From Carya illinoinensis (Eukaryota; Streptophyta; Magnoliopsida; Fagales; Juglandaceae): a stretch of DNA of 64,000 nucleotides. Position numbers and translations under genes: made by a program. The notes under the pieces were generated by a model that had not been told where the DNA came from, did no database searches, and was given only the letters and a program-made list of their open reading frames with translations. The stretch is from contig NC_056752.1 of the NCBI RefSeq assembly GCF_018687715.1, positions 50,438,653 to 50,502,652 of the forward strand, in the 5' to 3' direction. Below are positions 48,580-60,256 of the stretch, piece after piece; the first letter of the stretch is position 1, and every line of letters starts with the position of its first letter.

Positions 48580-51500
48580 ATGGTTAGAAAGACAGAGATG
48601 GATACTGGCCGTGCAATTACAGAAATTCTTTTGGTTTTGAAAGGGTGCCTCTTTTTGGTTATAGCGAGTGCTGTTCTTGGAGTTAGCAACTCAGAAAACG
48701 TTGCTGCAGGGAACAATATTAGTCATGGTGGAAGAAAACTTGCTGAAATTCCAGGTATTTAAGTTATTGAAGTTTGGTTGCAAGTTTTCGTCTGACGCAA
48801 ATTTGATACATCCTGCATATGTATATATATTAATAAAAATACAGCTATTTGTCTATTAAAGAGTTTAACAATTAAATTTATATTATGACATTATCTTCTC
48901 TGACGCCAACTCAATGAATAAGATTTGAATAATTCTTTAATTAAAGAATAATAATTTCTTCAATTAGATTTGCTTAATTTGATTACTTAAAAATCAAAGA
49001 AAGTCTTAACATTGTTGATAAACGAAGTACTAACCCCTGTTTTATGTTTGTATTATTTACATTCAATTATATTTCAGGACTTGATTTTTTTTTTTTTTTA
49101 ATCTTTTAGTACTTCAAAACCAAAATGTTTGTCCTTCAAAAACTAGAATTTTTGTGAAGTTTTTAACTAAGTGAGATAAAGTGTAGAATTCGAATCCAAA
49201 CTCAAAACTTTTGTTCTTTAACTATATAAAATCATCATTTGTCCCAATAGAAAAATGAAGATCTAATAATACGTATCTTTTTAACAAATAAACCCACGAT
49301 TTATTTGACAAATAAACTCACATACGGTTTTTGGTGGCATGCGAGTTCTTTGACAAAAAGCTGTGCTAATTGATCATAAGGCTCAAGTCTTACCGTAAGC
49401 AGTGTTTGGAGGTTGAGCTGTTCGAAATTAATTTCGAACATGTTACAAGCTGGATTTCTAGTGTGTGCGCGACAAATTAAGACGCCGATTGATAATTATG
49501 ATCTGGCTGAATTTATTTGATTAGAGCTGCAATAAATTAATCGATTGCTTTGTTCTAACTCTCTTTTTGGTGTAAAAAATTTCAAGGTTTCATCAGCATT
49601 GACTGTGGTAGCAATGAAGATAATTACATTGACCCGAGAGGTATTCCTTTCACGTCAGATAAAAGATTTATAGATACTGGAATAGTTGGAACGGTGTCTG
49701 GAAATAAATATCATGATCAGGTGAGAAAGACACTCAGAAGCTTTCCTCGCGGAAAAAGAAATTGTTACACCCTGCGACCTAAGCAAGGCAAAAACAACAA
49801 GTACTTAATCAGAGCTAGATTCACGTATGGAAATTATGATGGCAAAGACGAGGGCCCAGTATTTGACCTATATCTTGGGGTTAATAAGTGGAGAACAGTA
49901 GACAATACGAGTGGAACCTATCATGAGATAATTCACGTAGCTTCGAGGGATTACATAGATGTTTGTCTTGTGAACATTAGCCAAGGTGTACCCTTCATTT
50001 CAGCGTTGGAGCTACGGCATTTGGACTCTTCCATGTATCGCATCGAGAGCGGGGCACTGTCAAAGCTTTGGCGAAGCGATGTTGGCCCCAGAACAGACAA
50101 TTCCATAATCAGGTGAATCATTTTCATACCATCCTCATGAGGGATCCAATTTATATTTTGTTAGGGAAAAGATTCCCACAGATAATTCTTACCAATAAAG
50201 TCATGCATCGATTTTCTCCCTCTTTTTTTTTAAGATTTGTCATTTGAGTTTTTTTATATTTTAGTATTGTATTTTTTATGTTTTTTAAAAAAATACTTTA
50301 AAAAAGAAAAACAAAAATTATACTATCATTACCACCATCGGTGCTCTAGTCTACTTTGTTAAGCAAGCTGCTCTATATATTCACTGTTAAATTTTTTTTA
50401 ATCTCTTGTACCGGTGATTCTACATACATCTTGATTGCATGCATTATTACAATTTATTATAACATTGCGTTTAGAATTTTATAAACGAAAATTTTGATTT
50501 GTATATTAGATTTATTTTATAATAAAAATAATTTTATATATTTACTTTTAGTTATATCTCTTTACGTCTAAAACATATCTTCAATGCGTTTATTCATCTT
50601 TGGCTCGCGTTCATCAATTCATATAAAAGCTAGCGCTTGATTGTTCAAGTACGTATCATTTTGTTCTGACACTATCTGGGGAAAAAAAAATGCTGCCATT
50701 TAGGTATCCAAATGATACGTATGATCGGTACTGGCACTCTTCTCTAAAAGATGATTGGATTGAAATTGCCTCCAGCTCGACCATTAACACGGCCTCCAAT
50801 AGTGATGGAGCTTATGGATTGCCAGCTGAAGTGATGAAGACTGCTGCCAAAACACAGAACGCGAGCATTCCCTTAAAAGATTACTTCACGCTAAATCCTC
50901 TTTTAAAATATTATTGTTACTTTCACTTTGCTGAGGTTGAGAAACTTGAACCTGGCCAGCAGCGGGAATTGACAATTTCTTTGGATGGTCAACGCTATCT
51001 GACTGAATCTCTCATACTTGATTATCTAAATCCACATACAATAGTCCAAGATAATCCGCCAATTACCGGAGAGTCGAGCTTGCACTTCTCAATAAATGCG
51101 GCTCAGGGAACTCATCTTCCTCCAATCCTCAATGCCTATGAGATTTTCGAGTGGGTAGAGCTACCAAATGAACCAACTGCCACAGAGGACGGTATGCCTT
51201 CTTCTCTTTTCTATTTTCTTGTACGGATTAAGTGCAGTATTTCGGTGTTTGGTGATGGTCCTCTGTATATATAAGGAGGAGTCTTTTCTCAACAAAACAA
51301 AACATAATTTATGTTCTCAATGTCGTTATTAAAGGTTGAACTATTGATTCAAAAGTTTTAAAACCGTTGATACTAATTTGATCAACTCAACTTTTTAACT
51401 ATTCCCCTACTCTTCCGAATCCAACTTCCTTGAAGGTTTACTCTATTGACATTGACCTCCATAATGTGGACCTTATTATGATACTAATTATTAAATATCC

Positions 51501-54500
51501 AAACAATAATCTAAAAATTCTAAGACTGTGATACTAATTTGATTAAACCTTAACCAACATCATACCACTCGTGTGAGTGGTGATGGTCCTATATCTGAAG
51601 TCTTGGGAGGACTAAAGCCCCCAACATACTCTAACATTGCATCCTTTTGCAGGGGTGTCCCACACTGGGTGTAAATCGTCCAAGATGTGTACCAATTTAG
51701 TTGCATCAGTTTAGTGTGAACTGTGAACCGATCCTCTCATGGGAAATCTATCAGTACCATAGGGGAATTACATGTAACATGGTTAGAGTGTACACTATTA
51801 TGATGTAATTACAACCACACATCTTCAGAAGAATAATTTTGTTGTTGTCAACAGTTTTTTTAATTTATATATCACTGAAACCTGGGTATCTTCCCTGTGG
51901 TCATACAATTAACTGCCAAAGCAAACTTTTGAGTTCTTAGAAATGGCATAGTATCATGGATGGCAATTTTACCCGTCACCATAGAATCCACAAATGAACC
52001 GTTAATGGTAGTTCTAATTCGCTTTAAGTATCATACATGCTACAACATTCAGGCAAATTTAGCCTCATGGAAAAGGCACATCTGTGCATCTGCTGTAAAT
52101 TTTGGTTCAAAGTGTCACATTTCATATTACTCATGGGATGGTTTGTATCTAAAATTCTCCCTCCCCCTCTCTCCCACATTACTGTTCAATGATTGTCTGT
52201 TGATTCTAGTTTTGCCATTAATAATCTTAGTTCAAGCTATCATGGAAATCAAGACACGCTACAACGTGACTAGAAACTGGCAAGACGATCCATGTGTCCC
52301 TAGTGAATACTTGTGGGATGGTTTAAACTGCACTAACGACAATCCTCCAAGGATCATCACATTGTAAGTGCGCTTCCGAAACATAAAACTTCTGTGGAGG
52401 CATTCATGCTGTGAAACTTTCATTTTGACAGAAACTACGAAGATGGTGGCTCCCTTGTTCACAGGGGCCAACTACAAGAGATTCTTTTTTTTTTTTTTTT
52501 ACTTGAATTAATTTATTATTTATTATTTAGTTTTTTATTGCATCTTAACATTAAACAATGGCAATAACCTCCTCGTTTCATAATTTCAAGCAGGAACTTG
52601 AGCTCAAGCAAATTGACAGGGGATATCACTACTTCATTCTCCAAGCTCGAACTACTGCAGTCCTTGTGAGTTTTAATTTGAAATGTGACAAATATTTAAA
52701 CATTCAGTTTCTAAACACCAGTATTAGCCAAACACCAGCAGGTTAAGCAACACAGTCAGCCAGCTCGAGATTACCAATTGGTGGATGGACCCATGATTTC
52801 TGTAGATGTTAATAATTAGAGTGTGTATTAATTTGTGGGATTTGATTCCAGGAACTTTTACTTGGAAAGAATTATACTTATATGCAAGTCCTGCTATTTA
52901 ATATTGGTTTTCAAGCACTGAAAACAATTGTTTAAGTTGCTAGGATTTTTATGCAAGATATTTTTTTCCTTTTCAGAGATTTGTCATTTAACAATTTAAC
53001 TGGGCCACTGCCACAAGTTTTGGAACAGCTACCTAATTTAAACACTCTGTAAGTCGTGGAACTCTGATCTAGGTGTTGCAAACAATATCTTCAGGAAAGG
53101 AATTTGAAGTGATCTACTAACACTATCTTTGCAGGGATTTACGAGGGAACAAGTTCACAGGTTCAATTCCTGAGGTTCTTCTGGAACATTTTAGAAATGG
53201 AAAATTAGACCTAAGGTTAGATTATCTTCCTCCCTATATAAAATATTCCACTTGTTGGGCCATTCATTAAATGAGAGTATGGCCCACACGCGATGAGAAA
53301 TGTTAATATATAAAATAAATAAAATGTTAATCCAATAAGGAGAATTCAACACTACTTTTGCCTGGAAAGATGTGGAAATAGCCATGTCGTGCGCAATATT
53401 TCTATTTCTCAATTTCCTTATTAATGTTATAACCACTTTATCCTTTTTTTCTGTACATTGCAAATGCTTGAAGAAGTATATTTCCAATTGTAATTCCTTT
53501 TTTTTTGCATGACGGATGGCATCATCTAATATATAATAACTGACCTGACATCTTTACTTGATGCCTTGATGCACTTTATAAAAGGGTTGATGCACGTCCA
53601 GATCTTTGTCTGTACAACTCATGTAAGGGAAAGAAGAAAAAGGAGTTTGTCATTCCAGTTCTTGCATCGTTTATAACAGCAGTCTCGATCCTTCTCTTCA
53701 TCGTTAGTGCTCTTGCTATATATAGAAGGAAAAGAGGATCAGGTAGTTCCTTCTTTATTTTCTGCTGCATAGTTGTTATCCCAGTTTATATAGGCGAGCT
53801 TGCTTACAAAGATATAGCACTCAATGGAAATTAACCTTATTTTCTTGTGATAAACCGAAGTCTTTTATAATTAATTCGTAAAAAAAATTATAGAAAGATA
53901 TAAAAAAGAACACGATCATGGAAGGAAACTGCAAATGATCGATAAATGAATTACATTAGCGGCACACCATGGTAGGTGAAAGCGATGAATGTGCTCATTC
54001 TACTCGCCTGATGCTTGGGTTCAATTGTCCCCATACTCATGTTTACACCTAGTTTTGAGAGGTCGGCAATATTTATCCTTCTTTAGATTGGCATCCTGAT
54101 GCCCTTTCTTGCTCAAACATTAAGGTAATATTAAAAATAAAGAGTTTCATCCTCCCATTCATTATCCATTCATGTTTGTACTATCTATACCATATAACCA
54201 TCGCAACACAATCCCCTGCTATTTTGTAAAATCAAGTATCCCCAAAATCTTGAGGCTGACCTTGAAAAGGGATCTAACACATCCCAAGCATGAAATCCAG
54301 GACTTCTTCTAGCATTACTCACTGTCAAAACTATAATGCAGAAACCCAAGCATGAGGGTTAATGTGCATTCCCCTTTAGGATAAGTGGTCTCGGCATTTA
54401 ATTGTAGTTATAACAAGAATGAGAGATTTAAAACATAAACTAAGCACATGACAATGCAAGCTGCAAACTTATTTTTAGCAGAGGTGAATGATTCAATTTT

Positions 54501-56198
54501 GATAATCTTTCTTGCTGTAGCCACGGTTACCAAACCCAGCATCAAATCAAAGAATCGACAATATAGCTACTCTGAGGTTGTCAAGATAACCAATAACTTT
54601 AAAAACATCATTGGCCAAGGAGGATTTGGAAACGTGTACCTCGGAAAATTGAAAGATGAAATTCAAGTTGCCGTTAAGTTTCTCTCTCCTTCATCAAAGC
54701 AAGGGTACAAGGAATTTAGAGCAGAGGTTAGATGGAATAGAAGCCAGTGTTTGCAATTACTTGAAAGTTTCAATGACTACAATTTCGCGCAACTAAACAA
54801 TGGAAGTCCTTTTCAAAATGCAGGCACAGCTCTTAATGGTAGTTCATCATAGAAACTTGGTTACTCTTGTTGGATACTGTGATGACGGTGAAAACAAGGC
54901 GCTCGTATACGAGTACATGGCTAACGGGAATCTGCAGCAACATTTGTCAGGTATTTGCAATCTTGTTTTTGCAACCTGACGCATGATTGCAAAAACCTGG
55001 GGTATTTTTTTATGACAACCAAACTGAATTAGACAAAATTGGAATGTTTTTGCTGCAGTGACAAACCCAAATGTCTTAACATGGAATGAGCGACTTTGTA
55101 TTGCAGTGGACGCAGCACACGGTTTGCAAACAAATTAACCACATAATTATTCATCTTCAGCATCTTTGTATTTCTTTTTTCTTTGCTTGAATAAGTCCAC
55201 GTTGTTTACTGGTGGAGTTACAGGGTTGGAGTATCTACATAATGGTTGCAAGCCACCTATCATCCACAGAGATTTAAAACCGTCCAACATCCTACTAAAC
55301 GAATACATGCAAGCCAAGATAGCTGATTTTGGGCTTTCTAGAGCCTTTACCACCGAAAGTGATTCCCATGTGTCAACTCGCCCAGCTGGCACTTGGGGAT
55401 ACGTCGATCCAGAGTAAGTGTTCAGACCTACTGATTTCTGCATAGCTCTTTTTTTAGTTATACTGGAATCAATTATCATGTCCAAAGTTCTTGTACCAAA
55501 ATTTTCTACTGCCAAAATATGTTTTTCCCTTGAGAATCCAAAATCTCCAAAATGTATGGCCTGCCCTTAATTCAACGTGCGAGTTGTGTAAATTGGACAC
55601 CCTCGCTTTATTCACCAGTGCAAGTTGTCTAAATTTTTAGAATGCCTCCTGCTATTACTCAAGTAAGGATCAAGAAATCAAGCATTATTATAAGTAATAA
55701 TTTGAAGCTTTAAATTAGTATTTGGGTTTCTTATACTGTTCTATTGACCCTCATCTGTGTTCTACTTGCAGAATTCCTACAGCTAGGAACTCCAATAAAA
55801 AAAGTGACGTCTATAGCTTTGGGATTATTTTGTTGGAGCTTATAACTGGTCGCCCTGCAATAATAAGAGGTCCTATGCGAAACAATCACATACTTGATTG
55901 GGTTAATCCTTTGATTGAAAGGGCAGATATTCAAAATATTGTTGATCCAAGACTTGAAGGAGAATTCAGCACCCATTCTGCTTGGAAAATTGTGGAAATA
56001 GCCATGTCGTGCGCACTGCCGGTTGCAATCCAAAGGCCAGACATGAGTCAGGTATTGACAGAACTAAAGGAATGTTTAGCTCTGGTATTGACTCGTGGAA
56101 GAAATCAAAGGATGACAACTGAGTGCAGAACTTCAAGCATGCCACACAACACATTCCATGTGGAGCTAGAATCAGAAATTGCTCCCATCGCTAGATAG
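48580..56198 (+). CDS. Malectin-like/LRR receptor-like kinase, copy C (complete, 13 exons, 903 aa)
   Basis: Exons: 48580-48754, 49587-50112, 50704-51191, 52237-52363, 52594-52665, 52977-53048, 53135-53215, 53585-53742, 54521-54726, 54824-54950, 55059-55121, 55224-55413, 55772-56198. The total is 2712 bp, in frame, with GT-AG borders throughout. Approximate residues: signal peptide 1-38; malectin-like region 59-395; exon-4 hinge with WDGLNC 397-438; LRRs 439-513; membrane span 535-560 after KGKKKKE; kinase about 594 to 870, with GQGGFG 598-603, Lys619, HRDLKPSN 713-720 and DFG 733-735. Family members sense peptides, cell-wall cues or microbes at the plasma membrane; this one's ligand is unknown. 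Odd points: W-Q-D-D-P-C where the family and copy A have W-x-G-D-P-C, and GTWGY in the activation segment. A second ATG at 48598 aligns with the only start in copy B and may be the real one (897 aa). Confidence 0.92.
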
Positions 56199-57973
56199 TT
56201 TCTAAAGAAAACTATGCGCAAAAGTTCCTTCAATGCAATATGACAAGTGATATGTTTGAAGACCTTATTATATCCTTGTTTCATGTGTATCTTTTTTTCA
56301 ATCGAGTATGAGACCGAATACTATTATGCATTTCAACAGCTTTCTAGGTTCCGTTGGACTTATGAAGTACAATGATTACTAGTTTGTATTTCGAATGTGT
56401 CTAAAACAGTGTTTGGAAATCCATATATGCTAATCTACATGAAGGAGAGGAAGTTGAATAGATTTTATGCAACCATGTTAAGGGACCAATAAATCAATAT
56501 CAATTCAAGTCACTTTCAGAAATAAGATCCTCTTCTTTTAGTTTATCATCATCCCATTAAGAATCAAGTAAGAAGAAGAGAACTTTCCAGCAATGAATAT
56601 GGGATGTAAGCTAGCAGCCTAGCAAGATGAAGCAGCGGAAGCAAGCAAAGTGTTTCAGGCCTCCAAAAGTCGGAAGAAGAAAATAATGCTTGTTGTAGAA
56701 GGAAGAAAGTGTGACTGAGTGAAATCCTATAATAAAAAGAAAACACTCTTAAAAGTGTTTACTTAGAATAAATCAATTAACTATTACAAAAATATTTACA
56801 ATCACCCTTTTCCACAAAATCGTTGTTGAGGCTATAATCCCACTTCTATGTTTACTAACTTGTTTGCCTCACTGTAATATCAGTCAAAACTTTGACAATT
56901 AACTTGATTTTATTTATTAGAATTCCAGTAGCTGAACTCTCTTTAGATCATACGAAAATTCAAATTGGTGAAACTCGGTGGATTTGAAGTTTGATGAAAA
57001 GATATACATCAGGGTGCTTGCCTGTTTTATAGCCACTTGTGGAAAACAGTAAATCAGATGTCTTTCCGAGTTGTAGTTTTCATTTCTTTGATGGTAGTGA
57101 TCACATATGTAATAAACTTATGGTTAATGTTTTGCGTGAGATTTCAATTCTCCCTTATTTAAATAAGGGTCTCTTGTATTTCAAAGCTACTCTGAAAGTT
57201 AGTAAGTAATGAAAAATATATTTTGGATATTGATGTCTTCGACATCTAAAACAAGTCGGCAGAGTCCGGGAAAATTTGTATGGCTTGTGTCGAGATTGGT
57301 TTGTCTTAATTTTTGGAAGTAAACCGACCCGAACTCCAATCACACCTCGTATGTATAAAATAAATATGAATATAGAGAGAATGTGAAACTGTTCTTAATC
57401 TTGAATTTCATCGTTTTCATTCGTATTGTTTGATGTATCCATTTTTAATGAAATAGCCTTTCTTGCTAACAGAATTGAGCATTGTCATGAATTGTCAAGT
57501 CAAGCACAATCCGGTTGAAAAACATTATAGTTAGGTAGGTTCATTCAAAGTCATAAATCACATAAATGGAACCTCCTATTTGTCAGCTCTTCCCTTCAAT
57601 TAGTGAGCCATTGATTTGCATCCTGTCCGCGATGAAAATGACAGTGCACGGCTCATCCCAATCCTAAGGTTGATTTTAAATGATCAGCCACGTCTGAAGG
57701 GAACCTTTGGTCCAGATCTCCGATTAGTCAAGTCAAAACTCCTGGGACTTAGATAATCAGATTACGATCAAAACTATACCATTGACTTTGCTTTGTTTAA
57801 TCGCCATCAACACAAATCATGTCCATTTGTACAAGCTAGCATGTATCAAAGTCGAAGAATGTAACCTTATATAATTGTTAGAGAGTGGGAAACCAATTTT
57901 CTCCCATTCAAACAAAGCTGCAAATATCTAACCAAATGCCGTGCCGAAACCCGATGCAAGGCCAGACAAGCTG
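56199..57973. other. Spacer between RLK-C and CRP2
   Basis: Nearly identical to 7243-8665 as far as 57621, then continuing into sequence that only resembles it. No gene seen. The 62-bp block 57560-57621 recurs exactly at 59350-59411. Confidence 0.6.
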
Positions 57974-57981
57974 TATAAATA
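57974..57981 (+). promoter_or_regulatory. TATA box of CRP2
   Basis: TATAAATA, 71 bases before the CRP2 ATG, at the same place as in CRP1 and CRP3. Confidence 0.6.
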
Positions 57982-58044
57982 TACCTCACCATTTAACCCC
58001 ATTTGTGTTCATCTTAGCAAATCTATTACATCATAAAAAAGAAA

Positions 58045-58356
58045 ATGGCTGGAAACTCTTTGAGGTCTGCTTTCGTGACCCTCTTCGTGTTTGCAATCAT
58101 CTTATCTCCAAAGGTAACATGCGATGCAGCTCGGTTCACTCAAGAAGGTAAAATCCCCCGTATCGCCTGATCATAAATATTACTTGTATCAATCATGATT
58201 ACAAGATTTTTAGATTTTAATTGAACGAATCTCGTTTTGTTTTGGGTTTCAGTTGTATGTCCTGCTTGTGTATGCTGCACACCTGCACCACCGGGGTCTT
58301 GTTGCCAGTGCTGCGCTACTCCCATCGAGACATCGTCCGAGAATGGGTCACCCTGA
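58045..58356 (+). CDS. Small secreted cysteine-rich peptide CRP2 (68 aa, 2 exons)
   Basis: Exons 58045-58147 and 58253-58356, same structure as CRP1. All eight cysteines of the C-x2-C-x-CC-x7-CC-x-CC pattern are kept. The inter-cysteine loop is TPAPPGS in place of TPKRPGS, so the two basic residues are lost. The signal peptide differs at a few residues (LRSAFVTLFVF; SPKVTCDA). The product ends at NGSP because the next codon is TGA, two residues earlier than CRP1. This is the most divergent of the three copies. Confidence 0.75.
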
Positions 58357-60185
58357 GCTTAGTACTGATATCCATCTTTCAAATGCTGCCAAGACCTGTG
58401 CGGGCAGCAGTATAATACATATATTATGAATAAAAGGAATTTCTGCACTCTACAAATCACTTTGATTTCTGAGAATAAATTAGTCTGTTTATTTGCTGTA
58501 ATCAAACGAAATGATTCTTGAATAAAAGAACTTCCTCGTGGATCCATCCTCTCTCTAAAAGAATTTCTGCAGGTTGTGATATATAATATATATAATAATA
58601 TGCAGCCTTATGTGTCTAAGCTCCGTTTAACCTTTTAAAAAAAAAAATTTGGATAAATTTGTAATTTATATAAAAAAAATTATTATTTTAATAGTAAAAC
58701 TCACTATATCTATATAAAAAAAAAAAAAAGTGCGCCTGACTTACAACTGTTTCTAATATACTTTATAATATTTTAAGAAACAGAGCATAAGAAAAAGGCA
58801 ACGAAGACAATGGGCTTTGCTGTGACGTGCGTTGGGCTACTAATGGCGGGCCCATCCATGGAGATAAAACTCAAGGTGGTTGTATCAGTATCGAGCCCGT
58901 TGAGGTTCTAGCATAAATTATGATGGACAATGCAGGTTACCGCACTGCCATTTTATTTTTTATTTTACATTTTTTTAATCACTTTTTCCATCATTGAATA
59001 AAAAAATATATACTAATATATTTAAAATCATTTTCTTAATTATTAAAAAAAACAATTGACCAACGGTCAAAATGGGCAGTCAAGCCCGGACAGCAAAGAC
59101 GCATTTCCCTAACTTTGACCCAGCTTTTCTCTCACCTCTAACTTCTCATACAAGAAAAATTCTAAATATAAGTCTATACACTATATACCACATATTTTTT
59201 TTTTAATTTTTTTATTTTACTAATTATTTGATATATAGATAATGAGTAGAAAAATTAAATTAGTTTAAAAAGAATAAATCTAAAAAAAAAATTAAAAATA
59301 AAAAAAATAAAATATATAATATGTGAGACTTATGAGTAACAAGACTCTAACATAAATGGAACCTCCTATTTGTCAGCTCTTCCCTTCAATTAGTGAGCCA
59401 TTGATTTGCATGCTATCCACAATGAAAATGACAATGCAACGCTCATCCTAATCCTAAAGTTGTTTGTTTTTAAATGATCGGCTACCGGATGACGTCTGTG
59501 AGTTGGAGGGAACCTATGATCTAAATCTCAGACCAATCAAATCAAAACTCCTGGGGGCTCAAATAATCAAATTATGATCAAAACTAGACCATTGACTTTG
59601 CTTTATTTAATGGTCATCAGCACAATCATGTCGATTTGTATGGTAGCATGTATCAATGTCTTTTTAGAGAGTGGAAAATCAATTTTTTCCTGTTCAAACA
59701 AAGCTAAAAATATCTAAACAAATATCGTGCTGAAACCTAATGCGAGGCTAGAGAAGCTTTTTCCAAAAAAAAATGAAAGAACGTCTTTTTTTATTATTAT
59801 TATTTATGATTATAGAATAACTTTTTCTTTTTTTAAAAAAAAAAAAAAATTAGACCTCCCATTTTGTTCATATATAAATTATAACCTCCCCAAAGGCAGG
59901 AATATCAATATTACAACATCAAACTGTCTAACCACTAAACAAAAGGAAAACGAGCCAACACAAACCAACAACAAATAACCCAAAACGTAACAATTTAAAG
60001 TCTAATTATAGGTAAGCCAATTTTGTCCAACCGAAGTAAACCTCTCAACTGCCTAGGTAGCTGCCTCCCATCCTCATATCTACACGTTCTTCACGTTGGC
60101 GAGCCAAAAAAATCGGTAGCTTGATTATCTTCCCAAAATTGATGTCCTATATTGTTGTCATATTGATGCAAGGCTAGAGAAGATG
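58357..60185. other. Spacer between CRP2 and CRP3
   Basis: Up to about 58930 it is CRP2 3' flank, homologous to that of CRP1. Then AT-rich sequence, including a possible MITE at about 59160-59345 (AAGTCTATACACTATATACC near the left end, TATAATATGTGAGACTTATG near the right). From 59350 it matches the CRP1 upstream region. No other gene. Confidence 0.55.
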
Positions 60186-60193
60186 TATAAATA
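60186..60193 (+). promoter_or_regulatory. TATA box of CRP3
   Basis: TATAAATA, 71 bases before the CRP3 ATG. CRP1 has TATAAATT here. Confidence 0.6.
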
Positions 60194-60256
60194 TGCCTCA
60201 TCATATAACCTCATTTGTGTTCATCTTAGCAAATCTATTACATAATAAAAAAGAAA

